NCBI RefSeq assembly: GCF_900109545.1
Contig: NZ_FOAP01000023.1
Coordinates: forward strand, 89,118 to 153,117
Direction of reading: 5' to 3'
From: Stigmatella aurantiaca
GTDB taxonomy: Bacteria; Myxococcota; Myxococcia; Myxococcales; Myxococcaceae
Length of the DNA stretch: 64,000 bases
Made by a program: the position numbers and the translations under genes. How positions within the stretch are numbered: position 1 is the stretch's first letter; each line of letters opens with the position of its first letter. Positions 17,157 through 26,057 of this stretch are shown piece by piece. The notes beneath the pieces are model-generated. The model made no database searches. It had not been told where the DNA came from and saw nothing but the letters and a program-made list of their open reading frames with translations.

Positions 17157-18593
17157 ATGAAAGGACACTGGAAGCACCTCCTCCTCGGACTGGCGCTGCT
17201 GGGAGGCGCCGGGCCTGCCGCAACGGCCCAGGCCGAAGAGCCGCAGAGGGTCTCCTCGCGGCTGACCCTCCTCGCCCTGGACGGCGACGTCGATACGACG
17301 GACTTCTCCACGGGGCTTCACCTGGGGTTGTCCGTGCGCTCGCCCGAGCTCGTGCCGGGACTGCGCGCCGAAGCGGAGCTGTCGCTGTTCGTGGCCGCGA
17401 GCGCGCAAGGGGGCCTCTCCCTGCGGGACAACGCCAGCTTCGTGCGGCTGTCCTGGCAGCCGGAGTCCTGGGCCGAAGGCTCGGGGCTCGCGCTCACCGT
17501 GTTGCCCCTGTCCTCGACGCGGCTGCACCTGGGCTACGAGTTCCCCGCCACGTGGGGCCGCTTCCTCTACACCTTCCGGGCGAACGCCAGCGGGAGCAGC
17601 GGCGTGCCCGGGGTGGAGCTGCGGCTGACCCGGCCCTGGGGGTACGCCTTCGCCGCGGCCAAGAGCGGCCTGGACACGAACGCGCTGAGCCTGGAGGCCG
17701 AGCGCCTCGCGATGGGCCTGGCCGGCGCCGGCGTGGACGTGCTGCCCCAGCTGCGGCTCGAAGCGGCCGGCGCCCTCGCCGGGCATGGACAGATTCCCGG
17801 GTTCGCGGCCGTGGGCGTCGAAGGCCATTCCCGGACGCTCGGCATGTCGGGGCGCCTGCTCTACCACCAGGGCGTGCCCATTGGGCCAAGCGTCGACTTC
17901 ACGCTCTACCAGCAAGACCCGGCCGTCTACGAGACGCTCTTCGCCCCCGAGGCCTATCCGGGAGGCCTCGCGGCCCATGTGTCCCTGGAGGGGACCCACC
18001 TGGCGCAGGACCTCGTGGCGCCCGGGAACAGCACCCCGGGACAAACGGACGCCGTGGGCTCGACGGCGCTCGCGCTCCAGGGGCGGCTCAAGGTGGACCG
18101 GCTGCGCATCCACGCGCTGGCGCTCTACCGCACCGCGGCCTTCCTCGTGTCCGAGGTGCCCGGCTTCCCGGCCTTCAGGGCCCTGGCCTCGGACTCGGTG
18201 CAGGCGGACACATCGCTGACCGCGGGCATGGACTACCACCTGCCGGCGCTGGGCCTCACGCCCGGGTTCCTCATGCGGGCCGTCTGGCCCGCGGCCTTCC
18301 AGAGCGGGGGAGCCCTGGAGGGCGGCGGGCTCACGCCGGGGCTGACCGTGGTGCTGCGCGGGCCCACGTCCGTCTCCATCCTGCCCGAGGGACGCGGCCG
18401 CCGGCCGCTGCTGCTGGCCAAGGCCACGGCGCGCTGGGACCTGGGCACCCGCGCCGCGGCCCTCGGCGAAGTGTTCTATGCGCGCGATCCCAACCGGACC
18501 ACGTTCCAGGAGGGCCCCGAGGGGGTTGCCGGACCTGTCTTCGAGCCCGCCTCCTCGGTGGGATTCTCCCTGCTGCTCCAGGCCCGCTTCTGA
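17157..18593 (+). CDS. outer-membrane beta-barrel protein
   Basis: 478 residues. Signal peptide (MKGHWKHLLLGLALLGGAGPAATAQA) and then a sequence of alternating hydrophobic residues consistent with amphipathic beta strands, ending with SVGFSLLLQARF, a typical C-terminal aromatic sorting signal for BAM-mediated insertion. No known porin or receptor family is recognised. Follows the membrane glycosyltransferase after 29 bases on the same strand. Function unknown; possibly export or display of an envelope polymer made by the neighbour, by inference only. Confidence 0.7.
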   Translation: MKGHWKHLLLGLALLGGAGPAATAQAEEPQRVSSRLTLLALDGDVDTTDFSTGLHLGLSVRSPELVPGLRAEAELSLFVAASAQGGLSLRDNASFVRLSWQPESWAEGSGLALTVLPLSSTRLHLGYEFPATWGRFLYTFRANASGSSGVPGVELRLTRPWGYAFAAAKSGLDTNALSLEAERLAMGLAGAGVDVLPQLRLEAAGALAGHGQIPGFAAVGVEGHSRTLGMSGRLLYHQGVPIGPSVDFTLYQQDPAVYETLFAPEAYPGGLAAHVSLEGTHLAQDLVAPGNSTPGQTDAVGSTALALQGRLKVDRLRIHALALYRTAAFLVSEVPGFPAFRALASDSVQADTSLTAGMDYHLPALGLTPGFLMRAVWPAAFQSGGALEGGGLTPGLTVVLRGPTSVSILPEGRGRRPLLLAKATARWDLGTRAAALGEVFYARDPNRTTFQEGPEGVAGPVFEPASSVGFSLLLQARF

Positions 18594-18629
18594 GGCCTCT
18601 GGTTTCACGGGAACGCTGGGTGGGCCCCC

Positions 18630-18655
18630 CCCCGGAGGGGACACTCCCTCCGGGG
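18630..18655 (+). terminator. GC hairpin after the barrel gene
   Basis: Perfect 10-bp stem, CCCCGGAGGG pairing with CCCTCCGGGG, loop GACACT, 36 bases after the stop at 18593. Not followed by a T-run. Confidence 0.5.
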
Positions 18656-18727
18656 CATAACGGTCCATACCTTGTTCGAGTACGCCGCCGTGGGGCGGAC
18701 CGCTCAAGCGCCGGAGACCGGATTTTC

Positions 18728-21139
18728 ATGCCCCAGGTGGCAGACTTCATCGAGAACAACCGCGGCCTCATCGTCCAGCGCTACCTGGAAGAAGCCCGCA
18801 AGCTGGAGCCCGCCCGGGGACTCACGCCGGAGCAGGTCATCGATACCTTGCCCGAGTATCTCGGGACGCTCGCGGCCATCTCCCGCCAGGGACACCGGGG
18901 AGACGCCTCGGTGACGAAGAAGCGCCTGGAGGAGACGCACATCGGCATCCGCCTGCGCTCCGGCTACAGCCAGGAGGAGGCGACGGGCGAGTACGTGCTC
19001 GTGGGCCGCCTCATCACCTCGCTCTGGGAGCACCTGCCCCCGCACGAGCAGCCCTCCCACACGGACAAGGCGCTGCTGGCCGAGGCGCTCCAGGACGCGA
19101 TGGGCCAGGTCATCGTCACGTTCACCGGCTACAGCATGGAGGACCGGCAGCGCGAGAAGCGGTTTCTCCGCCGGCTCGAGACGATTGCCTCCGGACTCTT
19201 CGAGGCCCTCGAGACGCCCGTCTTCCTCCACGAGCGGCTGGAGGCGCTGGTCGAGACCGTGCAGCAGGCCCTGAACGTGGAGGCGGCCGCGCTCCTGCTC
19301 CTGGCGCCGGACGGCACGAGGCTCGTGCCCACCACGTACACGGGGCGCTGGAGCGGCCAAGCGTACGCCGAGCCCGTGGACGACCCGGACTCCTTCGTGA
19401 GCCAGCTCAGCCAGTCGGATGAGCCCCTCGCCCTGCCGGACGCGACGGATCCGCACGCCCGGGTGGCCGAGGGCATCCGCCGCAGCGGCCTGCGCTCCCT
19501 GCTCGGCCTGCGGATGTGGCCTCACGGCAGGCTGCTCGGGGTGCTGTACATCGGCGTCGAGGAGACGCGGATCTTCGAGCCCCAGACCAAGCGCTACCTC
19601 GAGACGCTGGTGGAGTACCTCTCCGGCATCATCGACAAGGCGCTGCTGCTCCAGCGGCTGCGCGAGAGCAACGAGCGGCTGCGCGCCTCCGAGACGCTCT
19701 ACCGGATGGCGGCCGAGGCCATCAGCGACGTCATCTGGGACTGGGACCTCCGGACGAACGCCGTCTCCTGGAGCCCGGGCCTCCAGAAGCTCTTCGGGTA
19801 CGGCCCGAAGCAGCTGGGCGAGACGGCCTCCAGTTGGTACGGCAACATCCACCCCGAGGAGCGCGAGCAGGTCCTCCACTCCATCCACGAGGTCATCGGC
19901 GGGGAAAGGACGCACTGGAGGGGCGAGTACCGTTTCCGCCACCAGAACGGCAGCTACATCCACGTCATCGACCAGGGGCGCGTCGAGCGCGGCCCGGATG
20001 GCAAGGGGGTGCGGATGGTGGGGGCCATGCAGGACATCACCGAGCGGAAGAGGGCGGGCGCGGCGCTCCAGGAGAGCGAAGACCGGCTCCGGGTGGCGGC
20101 GGGGGCCGCGGAGCTGGGCACCTGGGATTTGCGGCCGGTCACGGGGGTGATGCGCATGGATGACCGGGCCAAGCGCCTCTTCGGCGTGCCCCCGGAGACC
20201 GAGATGACCTACGAGCGCGTCCTGGCACGGATCCACCCGGAGGACCGGGACCGGATCCACGTCGCGGTGCAGCGCGCGCTCGCGGGGGAGAACCAGGGCG
20301 AGTACCGCGCCGAGTACCGGACGGTGGCCCCGGGCCCCCGGGGCGAGCGGTGGATCCGTTCCGCGGGCCGCGCCTTCTTCGAGGGGACGCGGGCCGTGCG
20401 CTTCATCGGCATCTTTCAGGACATCTCGGAGCGGAAGCGCCAGGAAGCGCTGGCGCGCATGCAGACGGAGTTCGAGGAGCAGCTCATCGGCATCGTCTCC
20501 CACGATCTGCGCAATCCCCTCAACGCCATCACCCTGTCCGTGGCGGCGCTCATGCGGAACGACGACCTGAACGAGCGGCAGGCCAAGGGCGTCTCACGCA
20601 TCCAGGCCTCCGCGGAGCGTGCCACCCGGATGATCCGCGACCTGCTCGACTTCACCCGGGCCCGGCTCGGCGAGGGCATCCCCGTGCGGCGCGCGCCCTG
20701 CGACTTTCATCTGCTCACCCAGCAAGCGGTGGAGGAGGTGCGGCTCGCCCATCCCGACCGGGACGTCCACCTCACCGCGAGCGGCCCGGGCCAGGGGGCG
20801 TGGGATGCGGACCGGCTGGCCCAGGTCATCACCAACCTGGTGAACAACGCCCTGGCCTACAGCCCCCTGGACAGCGCCGTGCGCGTCGAGACCCACGGAG
20901 AGGAGGACGCCCTCCTGCTGCGCGTGCACAACGCGGGAGCGCCCATCCCGCCCGAGCTGATGCCGCGCCTGTTCGAGCCCCTGACGCGGGGAGCGGACAA
21001 GGTGACATCGGCCAGCCGCAGCATCGGCCTGGGGCTCTACATCGTGAATCACATCGTGCAGGCGCACGGCGGGCGGATCGACGTCCGCTCCAGCGCGGAC
21101 GAGGGCACGGCCTTCACCGTCCGGCTGCCCCGCCGCTGA
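18728..21139 (+). CDS. sensor histidine kinase, RsbRD_N-GAF-PAS-PAS
   Basis: 803-residue soluble hybrid-input kinase. Residues ~1-130 resemble the RsbRD N-terminal helical sensor (FIENNRGLIVQRYLEEARKLEP). A GAF domain spans ~160-310, two PAS domains with PAC tails ending DITERKR and DISERKR lie around 325-450 and 455-575, and HisKA follows with phospho-acceptor His592 (IVSHDLRNPLNAI). The HATPase domain shows N box NLVNNALAYS, G1 and GLGLYIVNHIV. No receiver domain and no neighbouring response regulator, so it is an orphan kinase. Start is the ATG at MPQVADF; the frame is open far upstream but that part overlaps the barrel gene. Confidence 0.9.
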   Translation: MPQVADFIENNRGLIVQRYLEEARKLEPARGLTPEQVIDTLPEYLGTLAAISRQGHRGDASVTKKRLEETHIGIRLRSGYSQEEATGEYVLVGRLITSLWEHLPPHEQPSHTDKALLAEALQDAMGQVIVTFTGYSMEDRQREKRFLRRLETIASGLFEALETPVFLHERLEALVETVQQALNVEAAALLLLAPDGTRLVPTTYTGRWSGQAYAEPVDDPDSFVSQLSQSDEPLALPDATDPHARVAEGIRRSGLRSLLGLRMWPHGRLLGVLYIGVEETRIFEPQTKRYLETLVEYLSGIIDKALLLQRLRESNERLRASETLYRMAAEAISDVIWDWDLRTNAVSWSPGLQKLFGYGPKQLGETASSWYGNIHPEEREQVLHSIHEVIGGERTHWRGEYRFRHQNGSYIHVIDQGRVERGPDGKGVRMVGAMQDITERKRAGAALQESEDRLRVAAGAAELGTWDLRPVTGVMRMDDRAKRLFGVPPETEMTYERVLARIHPEDRDRIHVAVQRALAGENQGEYRAEYRTVAPGPRGERWIRSAGRAFFEGTRAVRFIGIFQDISERKRQEALARMQTEFEEQLIGIVSHDLRNPLNAITLSVAALMRNDDLNERQAKGVSRIQASAERATRMIRDLLDFTRARLGEGIPVRRAPCDFHLLTQQAVEEVRLAHPDRDVHLTASGPGQGAWDADRLAQVITNLVNNALAYSPLDSAVRVETHGEEDALLLRVHNAGAPIPPELMPRLFEPLTRGADKVTSASRSIGLGLYIVNHIVQAHGGRIDVRSSADEGTAFTVRLPRR

Positions 21140-21154
21140 GGCCCCTGGACGGCG

Positions 21155-22231
21155 CTATCGATCCCCTCCAGGGAGCTTCGGGTCCCTCATCTCTCCCCAG
21201 AGCAGGACAAGGCCCTCACGGTCCAACACCACCGTGTGGAAGACCCCCGCGGCCAGAGCGGACGCCTCCGTCCCCGCGAGGGCCTGCACGGGCACCTGTT
21301 GCGGAAAAGAGGTGCCATCTCCGAGCTGCCCGGACTGGTTGTAGCCCCAGGCCCAGAGGGAGCCATCGGCGCGCTGTGCCAGCGAGTGATAGTAGCCCGC
21401 GGTCACATGGGTGACGTCCGTCAGCCCGGGCACCTGCCTCGGGACGGACCGGCGCTGGAGCGTTCCATCCCCGAGCTCGCCGTAGCGATTGCCGCCCCAG
21501 GCCCAGACGGTCCCGTCGGCACGCAGCGCCAACGCGTGATAGCTGCCCGCGGCCACGGCGGTCACGTCCATCAGCCCGGACACCTGCACTGGAACGAGCT
21601 CTTCCTCCAGCGAGACCTCCCCAGACGCGTCATGGACAATCAGGCCCCAGGTCCAGACGGTGCCATCGCTTCGCACCGCCAGCGAGTAACTGTTGCCCGC
21701 GGCCACGGCGGTCACGTCCGTCAAACCGGAGACCCGAACCCAGGTGCCCAGCGAGACCCGCGTCCCATTCCCGAGCTGACCCACGTTGTTGAGGCCCCAC
21801 GCCCAGACCGTGCCGTCCTCGCGCAACGCCAGCGCGTGCGTCGCCCCCATGACCAGGGTTTTGATCTGGGTCAGTCCCGCGATCCGAATGGGGGACGGCT
21901 GGTAGATCGGCGAGCCTCCGAACAAGTCGTAACCCCAGACCCAGAGCGAGCCATCCTCCAGCAAGGCCATGGATTGCGTGCCCCCCGCGGCGATGGCCAC
22001 GGCTCCACTCAACCCGGCCACTCGCTCCTGACCGTTCCGGGAGCGGTAGGTTCCGTCCCCCAACTGGCCCGAGGTATTGATTCCCATGGCCCACACCGTG
22101 CCGTCGGCGCGAAGGGCCAAGGCGTGCGAGTCGCCCGCCACGATGCTCACCGTGGGCGCCTCGTCCGAGGGCCCACAGCCCAGCCCCAGCCACACACTCA
22201 GGCACACGCACACTGCCAAGACTCGGTGCAT
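21155..22231 (-). CDS. RCC1-repeat lipoprotein
   Basis: 358 residues. Lipoprotein signal with Cys (GLGCGPSDE), then six to seven RCC1/BNR repeats of ~50 residues, each carrying ADGTVWAWG-N--GQLGDGT and a following ALAAG/HALAL segment, predicted to close into a seven-bladed beta-propeller. Such exported propellers are abundant in myxobacteria and are probably binding scaffolds on the cell surface; no catalytic site. Start at MHRVLAV after GGAGCTGGAAG. Convergent with the kinase gene. Confidence 0.85.
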   Translation of the reverse strand: MHRVLAVCVCLSVWLGLGCGPSDEAPTVSIVAGDSHALALRADGTVWAMGINTSGQLGDGTYRSRNGQERVAGLSGAVAIAAGGTQSMALLEDGSLWVWGYDLFGGSPIYQPSPIRIAGLTQIKTLVMGATHALALREDGTVWAWGLNNVGQLGNGTRVSLGTWVRVSGLTDVTAVAAGNSYSLAVRSDGTVWTWGLIVHDASGEVSLEEELVPVQVSGLMDVTAVAAGSYHALALRADGTVWAWGGNRYGELGDGTLQRRSVPRQVPGLTDVTHVTAGYYHSLAQRADGSLWAWGYNQSGQLGDGTSFPQQVPVQALAGTEASALAAGVFHTVVLDREGLVLLWGEMRDPKLPGGDR

Positions 22232-22341
22232 CTTCCAGCTCCTGACACCGCGTCCACGGGACCGGGCACCCTTCCAACGCGGCGGAGCCTGTTTCTTCCC
22301 CGCGCACCTCCAGAACCCTGGAGCCACCCGGGCGAGGGGGA

Positions 22342-23943
22342 CTACCGGCCCCGCCGGCCTCCTCCGCCCGGGCCTCGCGGCGAGCGGCCCGGTCCACGGG
22401 AGGGCTTGCCCCGCGGTCCTGCGCCCTTGCTCCCCGGACGCTTCGCCCCGCGAGGGGGGCCCCGCTCCGGTCCAGCCTTCTTCCCCCGCGAGTCCTTGGC
22501 GGCCCGGCGGAGACCGCTCCCCCGGCCTGGCGCCTCACCGCGGCGGGTGCCCTTGCCCCGGCGCTCCTCACGATCCCCCGGGCGACTCGCGCCCCGGCGC
22601 TCCTCACGCTCTCCCGGGCGGCTCTTGCCCCGGGCCTCGCCCTTCCCTGCCTTCGCGGGCCGGGCACGGGGGCCCGGGCGCTCACCCGCCACACGGGGAC
22701 GGCCCTCCCCACGGCCCTTGCCCTTGCCCTTCGCGCTCACGCCGGCGGGACGGGGCAGCTCGCGGAACGTGTCCTGGCCCGACTCCTCCTTCCGGGCCTG
22801 GAACTCCTCCAGCTCCTCGAGGAAGACGGCGTCCTCCCGGGGGACCTCGGCGCGCGGCAGGCTCATCTGGGTGATGCGCTCGATGGCGCGCACCGTCTCC
22901 TCGTCCCGCTCGGTGACGAACGTCGAGGCCCGCCCACTGGCCCCCGCCCGGGCCGTGCGGCCAATCCGGTGGACGTAATCCTCCGGCGAGTGCGGCAGGT
23001 CGAAGTTGATGACGTGGCCAATGTCCTCCACGTCCAGCCCGCGCGACGCGATGTCGGTGGCCACCAGGCAGCGGTACTGCCCCCGCCGGAACCCCTCCAG
23101 CGCCTGCCGCCGCTGGCCCTGGGTCCGGTCCGAGTGGATGACCGCCGTCTTGTGGCCCGCGCGCTTGAGGACCTCCTGCACCTTCTCGGCGCGCTCCCGG
23201 GTGCGGGTGAAGACGAGCACGCTCAGCTGGTCCTTGGCGAGCAGGCTGAGCAGCAGCGGGTACTTCTCGTTGCCCTCCACCTCGTACAGCCGCTGCACGG
23301 CGCGCGCGGCGGGCGTCCCGCTCGGCGTCACCTCCACCTTGACGGGCTTGCGCAGCACCTCCTGGGAGAAGCGCGTCACGTTGTGGCCCAGGGTGGCGGA
23401 GAACAGGAGCGTCTGACGCTCCCGGGGCAGGGCGGCGAGGATCTGCTGCAGCTCGGGCATGAAGCCCATCTCCAGCGTCCGGTCCGCCTCATCCAGCACG
23501 AGCATGCGCACCGCCGAGAGGTTCGCCACGCCCTCCTTCAGCAGGTCAGCCAGCCGGCCCGGGGTGGCGAGCACCAGGGAGGGCTTCTGCCGGAGCGCCT
23601 CCACCTGCGCGCCCATGTCCGTGCCCCCGGTGACCACCGCCTGGGTGAGCCCCCGCGGCTCCCCGAAGAAGGCGGCCTCCTGGGCAATCTGCACCACCAG
23701 CTCGCGCGTGGGGGCGAGCACCAGCCCCGCGGGGCCCCGCTCCCCGGCCAGACGCTCCACCAGCGGCAACAGGTAGGCCGCGGTCTTGCCCGTGCCGGTG
23801 ACCGCGCAGCCAATCACGTCCCGCCCCGCGAGCGCCGGCGGAATGGCCTGGGCTTGAATGGGCGTGGGCGAGGCGAAGCGGGCGCGCCGCACCGCATCGA
23901 GGGTTTCAGGAGAGAGGCCAAGGTGCTTGAAGGAAGTGCTCAC
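22342..23943 (-). CDS. DEAD-box ATP-dependent RNA helicase
   Basis: 533 residues. RecA-like domain 1 contains the Q motif (FASPTPIQAQAIP), Walker A AVTGTGKTAAY, APTRELV, TPGRL, and the DEAD box VLDEADRTLEMGF; SAT is in LFSATLG. Domain 2 contains VFTRTRERAE, ATDIASRGLDV and HRIGRTARAG. The last ~150 residues are a highly basic Arg/Gly/Lys/Pro-rich tail with imperfect 'EREERRGASRPGDREERRG' type repeats, likely an unstructured RNA-binding tail as in RhlE/CsdA-like helicases. Roles in ribosome assembly or mRNA turnover are expected. Monocistronic. Confidence 0.93.
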   Translation of the reverse strand: MSTSFKHLGLSPETLDAVRRARFASPTPIQAQAIPPALAGRDVIGCAVTGTGKTAAYLLPLVERLAGERGPAGLVLAPTRELVVQIAQEAAFFGEPRGLTQAVVTGGTDMGAQVEALRQKPSLVLATPGRLADLLKEGVANLSAVRMLVLDEADRTLEMGFMPELQQILAALPRERQTLLFSATLGHNVTRFSQEVLRKPVKVEVTPSGTPAARAVQRLYEVEGNEKYPLLLSLLAKDQLSVLVFTRTRERAEKVQEVLKRAGHKTAVIHSDRTQGQRRQALEGFRRGQYRCLVATDIASRGLDVEDIGHVINFDLPHSPEDYVHRIGRTARAGASGRASTFVTERDEETVRAIERITQMSLPRAEVPREDAVFLEELEEFQARKEESGQDTFRELPRPAGVSAKGKGKGRGEGRPRVAGERPGPRARPAKAGKGEARGKSRPGEREERRGASRPGDREERRGKGTRRGEAPGRGSGLRRAAKDSRGKKAGPERGPPRGAKRPGSKGAGPRGKPSRGPGRSPRGPGGGGRRGR

Positions 23944-24087
23944 GGGTCAGGGGCTAACACACCCGGACGCGTAGGGCGATCCACAACATCGCCTGGCAGG
24001 GGCCCAGGCCATGTCAGCCTGGCGGGTACCATCGTCTTCGCAGGGGCGGGAGGGATGCGGTCCTGCCCACGAAGTCTGGGAGATGAC

Positions 24088-24672
24088 ATGCTTGAACGCC
24101 TCGATGCTGTCCGCTGGAGTGAACTGACCGGCCGCCAAGGGCCCCGCAGCGGAGCGGAGCTTCCCTCACTGATTCGCCAGGCCGCCTCGGGCACGGCCTC
24201 GGAGCGCAAGGCGGCAGTGGCCCGGCTGCGCGAGCACCTGTGGCACCAGGGCCAGGTCTTCGACGCCACGGCGCAGGCGGTCCCCTTCCTGGTGGAGCTC
24301 CTCCCGGAGTCTCCCGTGGCGGCGGACCTCTGTCTGCTGCTCGGCCTCATCTCGGAGGCCGTCACCTACGGTCCCCCTGAGTCCGTGGCGCAGGCGCAGG
24401 CCTCGTTCGTGGCGGTGCGGGCGGGCCTGCCCGTCTACCTGGAGCTGCTGCGCCGCTCCGAGCGGAACCCCGCGCAAGCCGCCACGCTCATCTACCTCGT
24501 CTTCCACCTGCATGAGGACCGCGAGGCGCTCATCCCCCTGCTCCGGCCCCTCATGACGCCCGCGTTGGAGTGGATGATCGACATCGCGCTGAGTCCCCCG
24601 GCCCCCACCTCCGAGACGCGCTCGGCCTACGGCCTGCTCGGAGCCCAGGCGGTCCACACCCTCGAGTCATAG
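24088..24672 (+). CDS. HEAT-repeat-like protein
   Basis: 194 residues, all alpha-helical. It starts MLERLDAVRWSELTG and contains REHLWHQGQVFDATAQAVPFLVELLPESP, the recurring WHQG..Y/F.AT.AVPFL signature of a HEAT-like family seen in actinobacteria and myxobacteria and sometimes associated with toxin immunity. Only two or three repeats are present; many relatives are longer, so the protein could be shortened. Start chosen at the ATG preceded by GGGAG. Seventeen bases before the methyltransferase gene, probably co-transcribed. Confidence 0.65.
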   Translation: MLERLDAVRWSELTGRQGPRSGAELPSLIRQAASGTASERKAAVARLREHLWHQGQVFDATAQAVPFLVELLPESPVAADLCLLLGLISEAVTYGPPESVAQAQASFVAVRAGLPVYLELLRRSERNPAQAATLIYLVFHLHEDREALIPLLRPLMTPALEWMIDIALSPPAPTSETRSAYGLLGAQAVHTLES

Positions 24673-24688
24673 CAAGGACACCGCCCCC

Positions 24689-25486
24689 ATGACTTCCCCC
24701 CTCCAAGCCCATGCCCCTGCCTTCGTCTGCCCGCGCTGCCGCGCGAAGCTGCGCGAGGGTGCCGAGCCCACCTGCAGCCAGTGTGGCACCGCGTTCCCGG
24801 TGCAGGACGGCGTCGTCGACTTCGCACCCGAGCTCAACGCCTCGACGAACGTCAGCCAGGCCATCCTGGAAAACCCCATGTTCGTCGCCCTCTACGAACC
24901 ACTGATTCGCGTCAACTTCGTGCGGCTGATGGCGCGCAACTTCAACGGCGCGCTCACCCCCGAGCTCGAGGATGCCTACCTCCAGAAGCACCTGCGCCCG
25001 GTGGACGGGCCCGTGCTCGACCTGGCCTGCGGCGCCGGCCGCTGGACGCGCACCCTGGCCGAGCTCGTGGGCCTGGAGCGCCTCATCGCGCTGGACCTCA
25101 GCCGCGCGATGCTCGATGCGGCGAAGGAGGCGCTGCCCAACGCGTTCTTCGTCCGGGGCAACGCCCAGCAACTGCCGCTGGCGGACGCCTCGCTGGGGGC
25201 GGTGAGCTGCTGGAACTCGCTCCAGCTCCTGCCGGATCCCCCACAGGCCCTCCGCGAAGTGGCCCGCTGCCTGCGGCCCGGGGGCGTCTTCACCTGCTTC
25301 ACCTACCGCCGGACCCGCGAGCCGCTCTACGGGTACTTCCAGTCGACCTTCGCCCGCAACGGCGGCGTCCGCCCCTTCGACGAGGAGGAGCTCCGGCAGT
25401 GGCTCACCCAGGCGGGCCTCGTGGTGGAGGACCTGGGCGGGCCGAACCTCGCGCTGCTCTTCACGGCGCGGAAGCCCGCCGCCTGA
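24689..25486 (+). CDS. class I SAM methyltransferase with zinc ribbon
   Basis: 265 residues. An N-terminal Trm112-like/RING-like zinc ribbon (CPRCRAKL...CSQCGTAF, residues ~13-40) precedes a Rossmann methyltransferase of the UbiE/Methyltransf_11 type: motif I LDLACGAGRWTRTLAE, motif II acidic residue in IALDLSRAML, and post-motif VSCWNSLQLLPDPPQALREVARCLRPGG. Ribbon-methyltransferase fusions include RlmA-like rRNA guanine methyltransferases, but the substrate here is unproven. Followed by a terminator-like hairpin. Confidence 0.82.
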   Translation: MTSPLQAHAPAFVCPRCRAKLREGAEPTCSQCGTAFPVQDGVVDFAPELNASTNVSQAILENPMFVALYEPLIRVNFVRLMARNFNGALTPELEDAYLQKHLRPVDGPVLDLACGAGRWTRTLAELVGLERLIALDLSRAMLDAAKEALPNAFFVRGNAQQLPLADASLGAVSCWNSLQLLPDPPQALREVARCLRPGGVFTCFTYRRTREPLYGYFQSTFARNGGVRPFDEEELRQWLTQAGLVVEDLGGPNLALLFTARKPAA

Positions 25487-25508
25487 GGCCCTGCGTTGCC
25501 CAGGGGGG

Positions 25509-25535
25509 GGCCCCCTCGTTGAGGAAGCGGGGGCC
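25509..25535 (+). terminator. hairpin after methyltransferase
   Basis: GGCCCCC (25509-25515) pairs with GGGGGCC (25529-25535) around a 13-base loop, followed by TTCGT. Located 22 bases after the stop and 24 bases before the next start. Confidence 0.5.
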
Positions 25536-25559
25536 TTCGTGCTAGGGCTTTGCTCTCTC

Positions 25560-26057
25560 ATGGCGCGCACGACGACAATCGAGCTGCACAAGGAAGAGAT
25601 GAAGTTCTCCGCGGGGCACTTCACCATCTTCTCCGCCACGCACCGGGAGAACCTGCACGGCCACAACTTCACCGTCTACGTCGCGCTCACGGGCGAGGTG
25701 CTGGAGGACGGCATCCTCTCGGACTACCGGCCCCTGAAGACCGCCATCATCGACCGCTGCCGCGCCTGGAACGAGACGTTCCTGCTGCCCGGCAACTCGC
25801 GGCACCTGCGGATTGAGCGCGACGCGCGGGGCAATGTCCTCGCGCACTTCAATGGAGAGGAGCTGCGCTTCCTCGCCCGGGACGTGACGGTGCTGCCCGT
25901 GGAGAACATCACGCTGGAGGAGCTGTCGCGGATGTTCGGCGAGGGGCTGGTAGGCGATGGCTCCCTCATGGCGCAGCTGCACATCCAGCGGCTGGTGGTG
26001 AAGTGCGCCTCCGGGCCCGGCCAGTGGTCCTCGTGGGAGTGGGGCCGCCATGTCTGA
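25560..26057 (+). CDS. 6-pyruvoyl-tetrahydropterin synthase-like protein (PTPS-III type)
   Basis: 165 residues, COG0720 tunnel-fold pterin enzyme. Zinc ligands are His20 (FSAGHF), His33 and His35 in LHGHNF. The residue class at the catalytic Cys position matters: here the motif is E-N-L-H-G-H (Glu30), i.e. ExxHGH with no Cys, the signature of PTPS-III enzymes that cleave dihydroneopterin triphosphate to 6-hydroxymethyl-dihydropterin and can bypass FolB in folate synthesis. A C-terminal ENITLEELS-like segment replaces the NPT.E. block. Overlaps the SDR gene by 8 bases, so the two are coupled. Start at MARTTT; a GTG 21 bases upstream is less likely. Confidence 0.8.
   Translation: MARTTTIELHKEEMKFSAGHFTIFSATHRENLHGHNFTVYVALTGEVLEDGILSDYRPLKTAIIDRCRAWNETFLLPGNSRHLRIERDARGNVLAHFNGEELRFLARDVTVLPVENITLEELSRMFGEGLVGDGSLMAQLHIQRLVVKCASGPGQWSSWEWGRHV

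Noticed and set aside
17153..18727. Upstream extension of the 803-residue kinase frame
   Set aside because: Overlaps the outer-membrane barrel gene in another frame and looks non-coding; the ATG at 18728 begins the RsbRD-like domain.
22390..22780. Imperfect GC-rich repeats, possible CRISPR or satellite
   Set aside because: They lie in the Arg/Gly-rich tail of the DEAD-box helicase and have no spacer regularity.
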